From Physcomitrium patens (lineage: Eukaryota; Streptophyta; Bryopsida; Funariales; Funariaceae): DNA of 64,000 nt. Positions 1 through 12,165 of the stretch are shown piece by piece. Below the pieces are notes generated by a model. It saw only the letters and a program-made list of their open reading frames with translations, made no database searches and had not been told where the DNA came from. The stretch covers positions 13,792,054 to 13,856,053 of the forward strand of contig NC_037264.1 of assembly GCF_000002425.4 (NCBI RefSeq), written 5' to 3'. Numbering within the stretch: the first letter of the stretch is position 1; each line of letters opens with the position of its first letter. A program made the position numbers and the translations under genes.

Positions 1-84
1 AGGTTGTGATAATTGTAATGTCTCATCTGGTAGCTCAATAAATAATAGTTCTTTAATTGAATCTGCTGGTTGTTGATTCTCCAT
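1..84 (-). pseudogene. ORF3 N-terminal fragment (chromovirus A)
   Basis: The first 28 codons of the small extra ORF found between pol and the 3' LTR in this chromovirus family. It starts with the same Met-Glu-x-Gln-Gln-Pro-Ala-Asp sequence as the full copies at 52231-52653 and 25247-25669. The rest lies beyond the window edge. Function unknown. Confidence 0.75.
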
Positions 85-189
85 CTCCTAAGTACTAAAT
101 AATCCAAAGAAATAATGATACAAGATAAAATAAAATCTCCATTGGACTTACTTTGCTTCATAGCAGAGCATTTCTTGACTCTTTATCTT

Positions 190-3100
190 GATTTTGATAG
201 ATGTCGTTGATGAAAAGTTTTAACTTTGACTGATGTATTTGCTAGATTTCTAGATGACTCTCATGTACATTCATTAATATTATATCCACACTAATGTACC
301 ATATATTCTAATCTATTTTGGCGAAGCCTTAAATCTAACACTTCTTTCACTTCAAATTCTTCATTATTGTCTACTTCTATAGGAATTGGTGGCATTTGTC
401 TCCTTTCTTGTATATCCATTGTCTTGTATGGCTCAAATAAAGATATACAGAATATAGGATGGATTTTCACAGACTCCAATAGGTCTAATCAATAAGCAAC
501 TAGATTAATTTGTTTACAAGTAGGAAATGGTTCAAACCTATGATAATCCTGCTTGTCACAAGGAAGAATAGTTTTAATATTACAATGAAGTAACTATATC
601 TTATCTCCCATATAGAAATGAGGTTATTCCTTGTGATAGACATCTACATTGGCTTTTTGTCATTCTTTAGCTTCTTTTAATTATATCTCTGTAAGACTTA
701 CACATAGTTTTGATAATCAATTTGCCCACATCTTCTACCACAAATTTATCAACTTATGAAAAGTCAAAAGTGTCAAATCATGGATGATAATCGTACTTGA
801 CAAAGAAAGGTGTTTGTTGAGTAGAAGAATGTATTAAATTATTGTAAGCAAACTCTACCAATGGCAAAAGAATTTTCCAATCATTTTGTTAATAGTTGAT
901 GGTAAACCTCAAATACTATTCTAAAACTTGATTTGTTTGTTTTGTCTGTCTATCAATCTAAGGGTTGAAAGTAGAAGATAGTTTTATATCTACCTTCAAT
1001 ATCTTGAAAAGAGTTCTCTAAAATCTTGATAAAAATTATATTCCCTGTTTGATATAATATTCCTTCATAATCCATGATAGCAATAAAAGTTGTCAAAGAA
1101 GAGTTAAGCTATTTCTTCACCTGTGATAGATTTTGTATATGGTACAAAATGTGCCATCTTCATCAAATAATCTACAATCACAAACATGGAATCATATGAA
1201 CTTAAAATTGGAAGATCCATGATAAAATCCATAGAGAACGATGACCATGGTTGTTCTAGTATAGGCAATCGTTGGAAGAATTCATAAGATGGTTGATCTT
1301 AAACAAACATCACATGTCTATATAAATTATGACGAGCTTCAAGAGCATGTAAGTGTGCCTCTCATTTTTGAACATATGAGCATTTTTTGAAATAAAGTAT
1401 GTTCTCCTTAAACTCAAACTTAGAAGTATCTTGAAACTTAGAAGAATTATTTTTAACCTCATAAACAAGAAGGTCTGGGGACATACTTGCTTCGATCTAC
1501 TTAAAAAAAATCAAATCAATAGTCAATGTTGATTTTCTTGCTCGGAGATGAAATTATTTTGGCTTCAATAAAATTATCTTTTGTTGGTCAAAAGTTACTT
1601 CTTCTTCTATCAATATAAGAGAAGAACGTCTGAAAAGAGAATTAGATAAACTTTGTTGTTTTCTTGGTTGATAAATAATATTAAATTTGAATCTTAACAA
1701 AGACATGCTTCTACAAGCCTAAGAATAATTGAAAACACATATTAACATGAAATACTCGAGGTTCTTTTGATCCATATACATTATGATTGGATTTGAAGTG
1801 CCTTCTAAATAATGATGCCATTCTTAAAAAGAATCCATGATTGCAAGAATTTTCTTGTCATAAATTTCATAATTAATCATCGCTATTGAAAATTTTCTTG
1901 ATTGAAAAGCTATTACATGAAGTTTGTCATTTACTCTTATTTGTGATAAGACAAAGTCAAATGCATCTATTTCTATAAACAATATTTTGAAGAAGTCAAT
2001 GCTATGCAAGATTAGAGTAGAAGTAAAAGCTTTCTTTAAAGCTTCAAATGATACTCTTGCTTTTTTATTCCACTCGAGCTTGTCTTTACAAGTTAAGCAT
2101 ATAAGTGGCGCTACAATTTGAAAAAAAATCTTGATAAAGATCTGATAGTAATTGGCAAATTCCAAAAAGTATTGTACATCTCTTACAATTTTTAAAATCT
2201 TCCAGTCTATGATTGTGTGAACTTTTTTAGGATCCATCACTAGACCATTGTTTGAAATGATGTATCCTAAGAAGTCAACTTGAGTAGTGTACAATATACA
2301 CTTTTCCATCTTGGCATACAATCCCACATCTCTAAGTTTTTTTTAACACACAAAAAACATAAATTTCATATTCTTTTATATTTTTAGAGTAGATTAAAAT
2401 ATCATTTATGTAAAAAACAACAAAATTATCTAAAAAATCATAAAAAATATCATTCATAAGATTTTGAAAAGCATATGGTACATTTATGAGTCTAAAAAGC
2501 ATGACATTAAATTCAAAGTATCGATATCTTGTTCAAAATGCAATCTTCTATAAATCTCCTTATTTAATGTAAATCAAATTATATGCTCCTTATAGATCTA
2601 TTTTTGTATAGATCTTAATTTAATTTAATTGATCAAAAAGTCTAGGTATCAAAGGCATAGGATATCTATTCTTGATGGTAATCTTATTAAGTCGATAATC
2701 CACACACATTCGCAATGATCCATCTTTTTTCTTCACAAATAAGATACGAACTCCTGCAAGAGATTTTGAATGGCATATGAAATTCTTAACCAAGTTCTTA
2801 TCAATGTATTTCTTGAGTTTAATCAACTCATTTTGTGATAAACTATAGATTGGACCAAATGACAATTGAGTTCCTTCTTTAAGATTGATTGAGCAATCAT
2901 ATGGAAGATGCTCTAGGAAAATATCTACATTCTTCTTTTCAAAAACATCTTGATATTGACTTAGAATTTTACTTAAAATCTTTCCATCATTTAAAATAGA
3001 TGTGGCATAAATAAGAAAAGACTATCCTTTTTTTGTAGCATGCAAAAAAAAATTTTGTACCTATAAGTATAGATTTGGCTACATTAGATTCATGGCTTTT

Positions 3101-3477
3101 CATTGAATTAGAAAAATTCTTAATGATATTTGAAGAAAAGTCAAGTTTATGAAAAATCCAAACTATCACATGATTATACTTTTCTAGCCACAATAAACCT
3201 AAAAAAACTAGATTAGAAGGAGATCTAATTATATTAAAAATTACTCAAATATTATGACCATTTATTACTACATCTATAAGAAGTATTTCATGAGTAACAT
3301 CTCCAAAAGATAATAGACAATCGTCTGTGACTTCTACATGTATGGATTTATTAAGGTAGAAGCTTTGTGATTATTAGATCCTAAATGCACATCTATTGTA
3401 AAATAAGAAGAGGTTTTTGAATAGAGAATAAGATCTTTATTAAGAATTGTACAAGATTTCAGCCACATGGTCTCTAT
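190..3477 (-). pseudogene. pol: pol pseudogene of chromovirus A (PR-RT-RNaseH-INT-chromodomain)
   Basis: Decayed polyprotein matching the pol at 52748-56264 along its whole length. Recognisable pieces are the chromodomain with the preceding HPIF..SLFEPYK segment (291-479), the RNase H and RT thumb (1824-2327), and the RT N-terminus with the [13 protein letters not shown] motif (2620-2865). The RT active site near 2400 reads Tyr-Ile-Asn-Asp instead of Tyr-Leu-Asp-Asp, so it could not polymerise DNA even if translated. Numerous frameshifts and stops fit long residence under C-to-T decay. The pol register differs from that of gag, as in the sister copies. Confidence 0.85.
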
Positions 3478-4471
3478 TGTAATTGGAAAAATTTATTTTC
3501 TAACATGTTTTCATCTTTGATAGTAGTACTCTTCATTTTATAGTTGCTTCATTTCTTTGAAAAATATTGAATAATGTGCTTGGCTTTTCTAAAATATAAA
3601 CATAGTCCTTCTTAACAACAATGAGTCTTTTCTTATTTGATAAAAGGTTTAAAACATACTACATTAATTAGCATGTCTTTTGCTTTCAAATGTTTAGATT
3701 GAGAAGTCCTTGGTATTGTCATTGAATTATAATAACATTGAGATTCCCTTGTGTGATTCTCAGATCAAAACTCAAAAAGCCGATTATCATATTTTATAGC
3801 AAAATCAATTGCTTTCCTCAATGTTTGAGGATCGGATAAATTGAGCATCAATTTTTCACTTCATATTGTAATCCATAGAAAAATTTGCTAATAAGTGCTA
3901 CATTATCCCATTTAATATCTTTCACAAATTGTTGAAGTTATGAAGCATAAAATATCACTGATCAATTATTTTCTTGCAAGATACAAATCTTGTTGGTTAC
4001 AACATAGATTGCATCATGTTCTCCATACATAGATCAAAATTCTACTAAGAATACTTCCAAATTATTCAATAATGAATCACAACATTCAAGAAATAATAAT
4101 AAAGCAGAATTTAAAAGTAGTGTTCCAATAAACTTGACTTGTAATTTTTAAGTTGGATAACTTTAAGGTTGTAGTTCAATCACTAGTTGTACCTGATTCA
4201 TGAATCCTTGAAACTTAGACCTTGTGCCATAAAACTTGTCAAGCAATTCAATTTTTGGTTCCTTAAAACTTGAACAATGTTCTATTATAGGAGTAGTAGT
4301 ATGGCTTGGTGTAGATGTTGCAGCAACTCCAATCATCTCTACATCTTCATTGCCTGATAATCTTGTTGCTCTTTGTGGTTATAGACTAAGTTGATGCATT
4401 GCAAGCATTAACTCTGTTATTTGTTCTTACATTTGAGCTGTTGTACTCATCATTTCAGCAAGCTCTGCCAT
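3474..4471 (-). pseudogene. gag: gag pseudogene of chromovirus A
   Basis: Collinear with gag at 56261-57264. The ATG near 4471 has the same Met-Ala-Glu-Leu start, and the frame ends with a TAG after Gln-Leu-Gln at 3474-3476, matching the ends in the other two copies. The segment corresponding to the CCHC knuckle is near 3570-3620. At the site where the two sister copies carry a TAA, this copy still has CAA, so that stop is not ancestral. Confidence 0.75.
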
Positions 4472-4634
4472 ACTAGCACAATAAAAAGAAAGGTGTCTAT
4501 TCTCACAAAATACAATATTCAAGAATCAAAAAAAAATTAGAAAGAATATCAATTTAGAAGAGGGTAATTTGTAACTTCTAATACACTTATGTCTTATCAA
4601 GAGAAAAGACAAAGATGTGATATTATTTGTGAAC

Positions 4635-5426
4635 TATAGAATAGATATTAATTTATTTTTGAAAGATATTAGTAAAATATATTAATAGTCCATATAATAG
4701 GAAATTCAAGAGGACGGATGAGTGATTTAATTCTTAAAAGTGGTTAATTTTAGAATTACGGTTAAAATTTGGAGAATCAAGGGAAAGTATATAGGAGTTG
4801 TAGAAGTTAATTAAGGTGCCATCGCTGTAATAGTCATGAGCCGAGGGCCATCGATGTGATAGTGTGAGCTGGGGTAAGCTTGGTGCTACCTCTTTTCTTT
4901 TGTTTGTTATTTTCTTTGAATAAGTAGATTGAGAGTTTCTGAATATTAAGAAGTGAATTATGGAATGGAAATGTGATTGATATTATTTGAGAAGAAGAAA
5001 GATTGAATGCTGAAGTCTAATTGTAGTTCAGCAGAGAGAATGAGTTTGTGTTTGTGTGAAACACTGTAATGTGAATGGCAGTTCTATGTGAAGAATTCGA
5101 GTGATTAGAATGAGGGTAATTGTGTGCTGAAAGTTGTGATGGTGTAGTATTATAGTTGGAGATTATGAGGGTGAATATATTGGTGGAAATAGCAGTTATT
5201 AGTATGACTAAATTGCTGTAAGAAAGAGATCGATAAGGTGAAGGAGGAGATTATAGTTTCCTTGTGTGTTCAGATATTAAAAATAGAGATGATACATTCA
5301 AGAAGTAATTGATTGTGTGACCCTAACGTGAATGCTTAACCAACTAGTCATTCCCCGTGTTTGAATCCCCCTATATGGGTTTATTCTAGGAGGTTTCTTC
5401 CAGATTAAGTAAAACAAGAAGTCACA
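4635..5426 (+). repeat. 5' LTR of element H
   Basis: 792 bp, starting TATAGAATAG directly after the duplication TGAAC and ending in TCACA three bases before the PBS. The first two bases are TA rather than TG, which one G-to-A change would explain. The part from about 4815 on is repeated at 18720-19334. Near its end (about 5341-5360) it holds a GTTTGAATCCCC stretch similar to a Pol III B box, better kept as GTTCGAATCCCC in the 3' copy. Confidence 0.85.
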
Positions 5427-5429
5427 TTT

Positions 5430-5448
5430 TGGTGCTGTTGCCGAGGAT
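5430..5448 (+). other. Primer-binding site of element H, tRNA-Asp type
   Basis: TGGTGCTGTTGCCGAGGAT lies three bases after the LTR end. It matches the tRNA-Asp-complementary PBS known from Athila/Tat retrotransposons at about 16 of 19 positions by my count, and the three differences are all transitions. Confidence 0.75.
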
Positions 5449-5533
5449 TGACAACATTATTGAGTGTTAGGAATTAATTGTCGAAGCAGTAAAGGAGATT
5501 AGGAAGCAAACTCAGTAGAAATAATGAAAGAGT

Positions 5534-8101
5534 ATGGTTATTAAGAATGAGAATTTAACAGCAAAGAGAACAAAGCAATCAAAGGAAAGAACAAAGCGAT
5601 TGCAAGCAAGAAATTTGTTACATAATGAGTAAAATCGTAAATTAAAAAAGAAGCATCGACAAAGTTGGATTAAGCCGTGGTTGTATGCCTCTCGGCATAT
5701 TCGATCGTATCCAGAAGACGATCAACCTCTAATATTTCAGAAGTACATACGGTTAAAGAAATTGCAAAGAGCACTTGCGGGGAGCGCTACTAATAGTCCA
5801 GCATACTTCTCAAAGCCGTTAACGAAAAAGAAGGAAGGCATAGAGGAATTAGGTACCCCACTGGGTATTTTTTCAATTAGAAATACGTCCAATCCTAACA
5901 AGGTTGGTTCTGAAGATCGGCTTAAATCACTTGCCAATAAAGATCAATTCAGAGTATATCAAAACCTGTCATTTTCACCTTATATTCAACTAGTAAAATT
6001 ATTTGGAGATAATATTAGTCAATCAAGAAGGTCTGGAAGTTCAAAAAAGACTATTACAGGAGATAGTTTTTATTTTAATAAGGAATTGAGCGGAACACTA
6101 GCATCTTTAATGATGTCAAGAAGATTAGCCGTTCCGATTGTAATACAAATGGGTGCAGTGGGCGATCGAACGACTAGCATCATGCCATTACCTACTTTTT
6201 GGAGTTTATCAAGTATGGATCTAAATCAACATTTGTCTCAATTCTTGACGGCATGTATAGCTAATAATGGAAGAACAAAAGACTTTTGGCTGAGATGGCT
6301 ACCAGCAACATTGAAAGACACAATGTTTGAATAATATAACTGCCAACCTATGGGACAATTTATCAATTGGGAGGCATTAAAAAATATATTTTTAGCCCAT
6401 TTTTGACCAATTGGTTTTGAAGAACGTCTTAGAGAAAAATTAATGAATAGCAGAATGGTACCAGGGAAAGCGGTACAGTCATATTATGGTCGTGTAGCAG
6501 ATATACTTTGAAAATGGCCAAATAATCAAATGCCGGAATCATTTGTGTTGTTCATATTAGTTAATGGACTATATCCACCTGAATTGAAGATGTTTGTAAA
6601 GGAGGCCCAATTAGCCACGATTGCATCATCTCTTGAGCAAGCGAAAGTATGGGAAGAATGTCACTATGACCAGAACTTAACAGTTGGAGCCACAATGATT
6701 CCATCTCAAGGAGGTTATCAAATGACAAATTGGAATGATGCATCGGAAGGTCATCTGAGAAGGAATGATTATGGTACAAATCCATAGGAAATCGTAGATG
6801 TCGTTCTATTACAAGCTGTACCACCATCATCATCACACTCGTATGCACCTTATTCCGCATATCAAAAACCAACACCTACGAAGGAATTGCCAAATGCATT
6901 GATATCAAGGGATCCCAATGAGTCATTATTGTTAACATTGACAAAAAAAATGGATGAATTGGCTATGAATCTGGCCAAAGATAAAGAAAAAAGGCATAAA
7001 TCAACCAATATGTGTCCCAATGTCTGGTACAGCAATTGTAAGGGGCAAGGTCATTTAGTAACAGAATGTCCTTTATCACCCCAAATGATTGTACAATATA
7101 CCTTTTGTGGGGGCAATCATATTACCACCAACTGTTGGAATTTACGGAAGTAACAACAACTCAGTAACGAGATAATGACCCAACCAACTTTGTGGGATGT
7201 CAATCAAGTACAAATGAATAATAAGTTTGGTTGGTATAGAAATTGAGCGAATAAATAAAACAGGAATTATTCTAATTTTTTCAACTCTGAATTTCACCAA
7301 GAAAGTGTATCCAATACTCACAGATTGGCGATGAACCAATCAAGATACCATCAATATCCATCTATGACGAAGCCAATGCTAGACTCTACAGTAACAATGG
7401 GTCAACCAGGATCCTTTACTCATCCGACATGGAACAGATCTAGCCATTATATACCAGTAGAGACATCCATTATCCTTGAAGGAGTTGGCAGGAGACCACT
7501 TCATTGCTATCGTTGCAGACAAATTAGACATTATGAGAGTAAATGTCCTAATCCAAGGGCCAGTGATGACTATGCTCTAATATGTGGAAATTGTAAGCAG
7601 TCTGGTCACACTTATCAGCAGTGTAATGCATCCTTTAATTATAATAACCAGGACCAGTAAATGTAAACAAGCCAACCAACGGAGGACAAAGGCCTTGTTC
7701 AATGAGACTCACGAGTACATCGTGTCGAGGTAGTGAACGCAGTGCTTACCAAAGGCCAACAAAAAGACAAGAATTCAATTCAGGATCTGAATGAATAAAT
7801 TACAGGAGAGCAAGTAGCGTCGTCCATAGGGCTAAACGAACCAATATCAGTATTGGGACGTATCTCAATATTAAGACCTCAACAAACTAAGAAACCCAAT
7901 TCGGTTCCACGTGCCAATTTGTCGGGACCATCAAGATCGATCCCAACTAACCAAGTACCAATACCTGTACAGTCCAATAAAAGATCTTATGCATTAAAGG
8001 AACCTTTAGTGATAGAAAAGTTGACAAAGTTATCAATGGTAATCTCAATCGCCAGAAAGGAATTGTTGCCGAATGGAGTAAAATTAAAACCAATAAAACA
8101 T
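5534..8101 (+). pseudogene. gag: gag pseudogene of element H with four zinc knuckles
   Basis: One frame can be followed from the ATG at 5534 through a Lys/Arg-rich N-terminus (one stop near 5630), then a gag capsid-type region (about 6090-6790) with motifs such as FWLRWLPATLKD and SYYGRVAD. Nucleocapsid-like knuckles follow: two weakened ones at 7028-7069 and 7097-7135, whose first Cys is now Tyr, and two intact CX2CX4HX4C units at 7505-7546 and 7583-7624. Several in-frame stops are C-to-T or G-to-A products. The frame is cut at 8101 by insertion of element C and resumes in register at 13502 once the duplicated ACGT is counted. The protein would package the element RNA. Confidence 0.8.
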
Positions 8102-9294
8102 TGTCATGTTATAACACGAGTATACAGTGAAAATAAAAAGAAAGAGAAATTTTATAAATATTAAGTTACCTCGAATATTGGGAGCATCAACCAACTCCAG
8201 TACAAATACTGAGTGGTCAGGTTCAGTCACTCCGTTACAGTCAGCCGAGGCATACTGAAATCCTCCGTTCGATTCCAATAACGGGAGTCCGCAAGAAGAA
8301 AAGGACCAATTCACACGACGGGTTCGAGGAGCCAATTGGATCCAATTTCGATAATCCAATCCGGGTCCTCTTATCCAATATGAGACCTGAATTGGCCGGT
8401 CAACCCAATACAGTCTAATTACGGGAAATCCAGGTCTTACTACGGGTCTTAGCCAATTTGATGCGAGGACCAATATGACCCAATTACGGGAACATCCAGA
8501 TTACTACGGGCATCTTTTTCAATATAAGACCTGAATTGGTCGGGCGACTCAATGTGGTCCCGATTACGGGGTTCGATTCTGTTTTAGGCTGTCTTGTTCT
8601 CTGTGCCGTTTCAGGGAACGTTGTTTTCGGTAAATGGATTTCTTAAAGGTAAAAACGGAGGAGAAAGCTTGACGGCGAGAGCCAATTTCGGATCCAAGCT
8701 TGAGGTGGGAGCCAATTCCGGATCTAAGACGGAAGATTGAAGAAATTCAGAGGATAAGGTTAGGGGGGATATAGTTTTGAGGAGGGAGGTTTTTTTTTCG
8801 GGGAATCGGGAGGGGGAGCTAGTTTTTAAGCTTCTGCAAGGTTACCAGTTTGGTTTTCATTGGAGTTTTTGGAAGATCAAGGGAATAAGAGAGAGGAGCT
8901 TCATGCTTTGGGTCGGGGAAGGAAAGACATAGAATTTGGATTTTTCTTCTTCGTAGAGTTTTGGGAAGACTGAGGCAATCGCTGCTGAAGTCAGTGTTGT
9001 AATGGTGAATCGGGATTTTTAAATGAAGTGGGTTTGAATACTCTTGACTGTTTTGTAAAATCGAGTTACGTCTGTGATTGAAGGATTAAAGGGGTGTCTA
9101 TAGGATTGAGTATGCGGAGTGAATGAAATTTATTGGGTTAATCTAACAGGACAGTCAGTGGATACAAGATCGTAAGTACAAAGGGGTATTGAAGATTAAC
9201 AGTTTGGGTTGTTCGGGGTTCTCTGTAACGTCTAGAGACCTATCGGCTGGGGCAAAAAAAAAAATAGGACCTCGACAAGCAGTCGAAGAGCATC
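8102..9294 (+). repeat. 5' LTR of element C, last ~150 bp deleted
   Basis: Begins TGTCATGTTATAACACGAG, matching 12166 onward, and follows that LTR to GAAGAGCATC, where it jumps into pol. Its upstream part (about 8272-8485) carries at least ten CCAAT pentamers within imperfect direct repeats containing GACCTGAATTGG and ATTACGGG. This is likely the U3 promoter-enhancer region. Confidence 0.9.
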
Positions 9295-9295
9295 T

Positions 9296-12103
9296 TGGAA
9301 TCTAAGACCGATTCCAATATCGAGGGCACATTTACCTAAATTGGTGGAACTATTGAAAGAAAAGATAAAGATGAAAATATTAGAACCTTCATTTGTGCCG
9401 TATTCTAGTCGATGGTTTGCGGTACCTAAGAAGAATGGGTCACTACGGTTTATTCAAGATATGCAGCCGGTGAATGCTGTAACTGTCAGGAATGCAGGAA
9501 TTGGACCTATTGTGGATGAATTTGCTGAGGTGTTTGCTGGAAGGGCGATCTATTCAATGGGTGATTTGTATTCAGGTTATAATCAATTTCAACTTGCCGA
9601 AGGAAGTAGAGATATGACAACGATGAGAACACCGCTTGGATTGGTTAGAATGTGCACTCTTCCTTAAGGCGTGACCAACTCAGTTGCGCATATGATGAAT
9701 GGGATGAATAAGGTATTGAGAGATTTTATTCCGGAAAAGACTATGCCTTTTCTGGATGATGTTCCTATAAAAGGGTGCAGAGAAGGAGACAAGGATGAAA
9801 CTTTAGATACGAGGGGGTGTCGCAGATATGTTGTTGATCATATACAAGATTGTGAAAAGATTTTAACTCGGCTTGGAGAAGTTCATCTTACATTATCGGG
9901 TATGAAGTCCGTATTTGGAGTGCGAGAGGTTGTAATTGTTGGACATTTATGCGGATCTTACGGAAGAAAACCAGATCCGACTAAAGTTGATGCAATTGGA
10001 AGGATGAAAGAGGATTGTGATTCTTTAACAGAGGTTTGTAGGTTTTTGGGTGCATGTGTATTTTATCGAATCTGGATCCCTCATTTTGCTCACATAGCGG
10101 ATCCATTATATGAACTGTTACGCAAGGGTTACCGATTTGAATGGAAAGAAAGGCATATTCAGGCAATGCAAAGATTGAAGAAATTATTGATGTCACCTCC
10201 AATATTGAGGAAGGTTGATTATAAGTGCAATAGACCAATGATTCTTACTGTAGACGCTAGTCCAATTACCGTTGGATGGGCTGTGGGTCAAGATGATTCG
10301 AATGGGAGTAGATTTGCAGTTTGATTTGGAGCTAAAGTTTTAACTATTCGTCAGCGTGCATATTTGCAAGTCAAAAGAGAACTTTGGGGAGTCGTTTCGG
10401 CTATGAAAGCTGAAAAGGACTATTTGATTAGGGCAGTAGTAATAATTGAAACAGATTGCTTGCCATTGCTTGGAATGATTATTAACTGTTCAATGCCAGA
10501 TATTGCAATGTTGAGATGGATTGCTTATATTAAGTCACTAAATCCAGAATTTAAGCATATCACTGGAAAGGACAATTTAGTAGTAGACATGCTATCTCGA
10601 GCAAGATACGAGAGGGAGGACGAAATGGTTGAAGACATTGATGATGTCGGATTGAAATTCTATTCAATATCAAATCTCAACAGAGAAGACAAGCTATTTC
10701 TTGAAGAATCTTATGAAGGAGAATTATTGGATATTGGTCATTATTTGAATACCTTGTCTAAGCAGGGGAATTGGTCTACAGAAAAATTCAAACAAATAAG
10801 AAAAAAAGCATATGGATTTTTACTTCGAGATGGATTCTTATGGAAGAGACTGAAGAAAGGAATTGGGATGCCACAACGAGTGATAGGAAAAAGAGAAGAA
10901 AAACTAAAATTATTAAAGGAGTTTCATGATAGTTTATGGACAGGGCATAGAGGAATCTGGGCTACTTTTGCTAAACTCAAGGAACGATATTGGTGGAAAA
11001 ATATGTATCGAGATGTGCTCTCATTTGTAGAGTCATGTGAAATCTGTCAATCGTATTCTAATATCCGACATCGAGATGGACTTCATCCTACGTATCCTCT
11101 GGCTATTCATTTTAAATGGGTTGTTGATTTGGTTATTATGCCGGTTGGATTATGGAAGATGAGATATTTGGTTTTAGCTCGTGAAGATTTATCAAATCTA
11201 GTAGAAGGAAGAGCATTGAGGACAAAATCTACAAAGGGGATTTGTAGGTTTTTGCTTGAAGATGTCATTTGCCGTTACGGGTGCGTAGGAAAAATCACTA
11301 CAGATCGTGGAGAATTAAATGCACAAGAAGCTCGTAAGTTCTTTGAAAAATGTGGAGTTAAACTATCACTGACTACTGCTTATAATCCGGAAGGGAATGC
11401 GAAAAGCGAACGTGGTCACCCGCCGATTGTGAAAGCATTAGTTAAAGCTTGTAATGGGAAGGTTAAAGAGTGGCCACGACTTTTGTCATTTGCATTATGG
11501 GCTGATCGAACAACACATAGTTCGGTGACAGGATATATGCCAGTAGAACTTATGACAGGTCAAAAATCAATTATGCCAATTGAAGAAAAGGTACTTACTT
11601 GGAGTATGCTACCATGGGAAGATGGATTGACAAGAGAAGAACTTCTGGCTATTAGGATTCGACAATTGGAGCAAAGAACGGAAGATGTCCAGATAGCATT
11701 GGAAAGGTTAAAAAGAGCAAGGTTACAAAACAAGGCGCGATTCGATAAGCAACATCGATTGAGACCAAAAGCAATCGAGGAAGGTGACTGGGTACTTGTT
11801 TATGACAATAGTCTGGATAATCAACATAATACTTTGCAGAAATTTTCAAAACGTTGGTTTGGACCATATGTTGTAACAACTGTTCATGATAATGTGACTT
11901 ACTCATTACGGGAGTTAGATGGTACAAAATTGAAAATACCAATTGCAGGGAAGCGAGTAAAAATATTTAAACGAAGACACGCAGAGATGAATATGGAAGA
12001 CCTTCATGAAGGTACAGAGATTCCGCAGCAAGAAGATGAAAGTGATATGGATAATGAAGGTGACGAAGACGAACTGGACAAAGACGTAGGGGATATATTC
12101 TAA
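9296..12103 (+). pseudogene. pol: pol of element C (RT-RNaseH-integrase), two in-frame stops
   Basis: A single frame of about 935 codons interrupted only by TAA at 9665-9667 and TGA at 10322-10324, both explicable as CAA-to-TAA and CGA-to-TGA. RT: fingers with FIQDMQPVNA, palm SMGDLYSGY, and catalytic Phe-Leu-Asp-Asp at 9749-9760 followed by VPIKG and an insert of about 25-30 residues. RNase H: TVDAS, KRELWG, ETDCLP, GKDN. Integrase: an HHCC finger ending CEIC, catalytic Asp in VVDLVIMP and TTDRG, and Glu in NAKSERGH with 34 residues between the last two. The C-terminus has a GPYVV segment, then an acidic tail of about 35 residues and no chromodomain. It is the best preserved pol of this clade here. 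Confidence 0.9.
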
Positions 12104-12150
12104 ATCAAACAGCAATTGGGTAAATTGGTACATACCGGAGGATGCACAGG

Positions 12151-12165
12151 TTCAGAGGGGGTGGA
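12151..12165 (+). other. Polypurine tract of element C
   Basis: TTCAGAGGGGGTGGA directly precedes the 3' LTR start TGTCGTG. The GTGGA ending is shared with elements D, D0 and E and would prime plus-strand synthesis. Confidence 0.9.

Larger units (their letters stand above)
1..4634 (-). mobile_element. Chromovirus A, internal region (cut by window edge and by element H)
   Basis: Degenerate Ty3-type LTR retrotransposon read from right to left: gag near 4471, then protease, reverse transcriptase, RNase H, integrase, chromodomain, and the first codons of ORF3 at the left edge. It is collinear with the better preserved copy at 51630-58036, which gave the domain assignments. Its 3' LTR lies outside the window. 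Its 5' LTR is at 19351-19888, because a 14.7 kb element has inserted at 4634/4635 close to the primer-binding region. Many stops and small indels make it inactive. Confidence 0.9.

Noticed and set aside
5341..5360. tRNA gene in the H LTR
   Set aside because: Only a T-arm/B-box-like GTT(C/T)GAATCCCC is present. No acceptor, D or anticodon arm could be paired.
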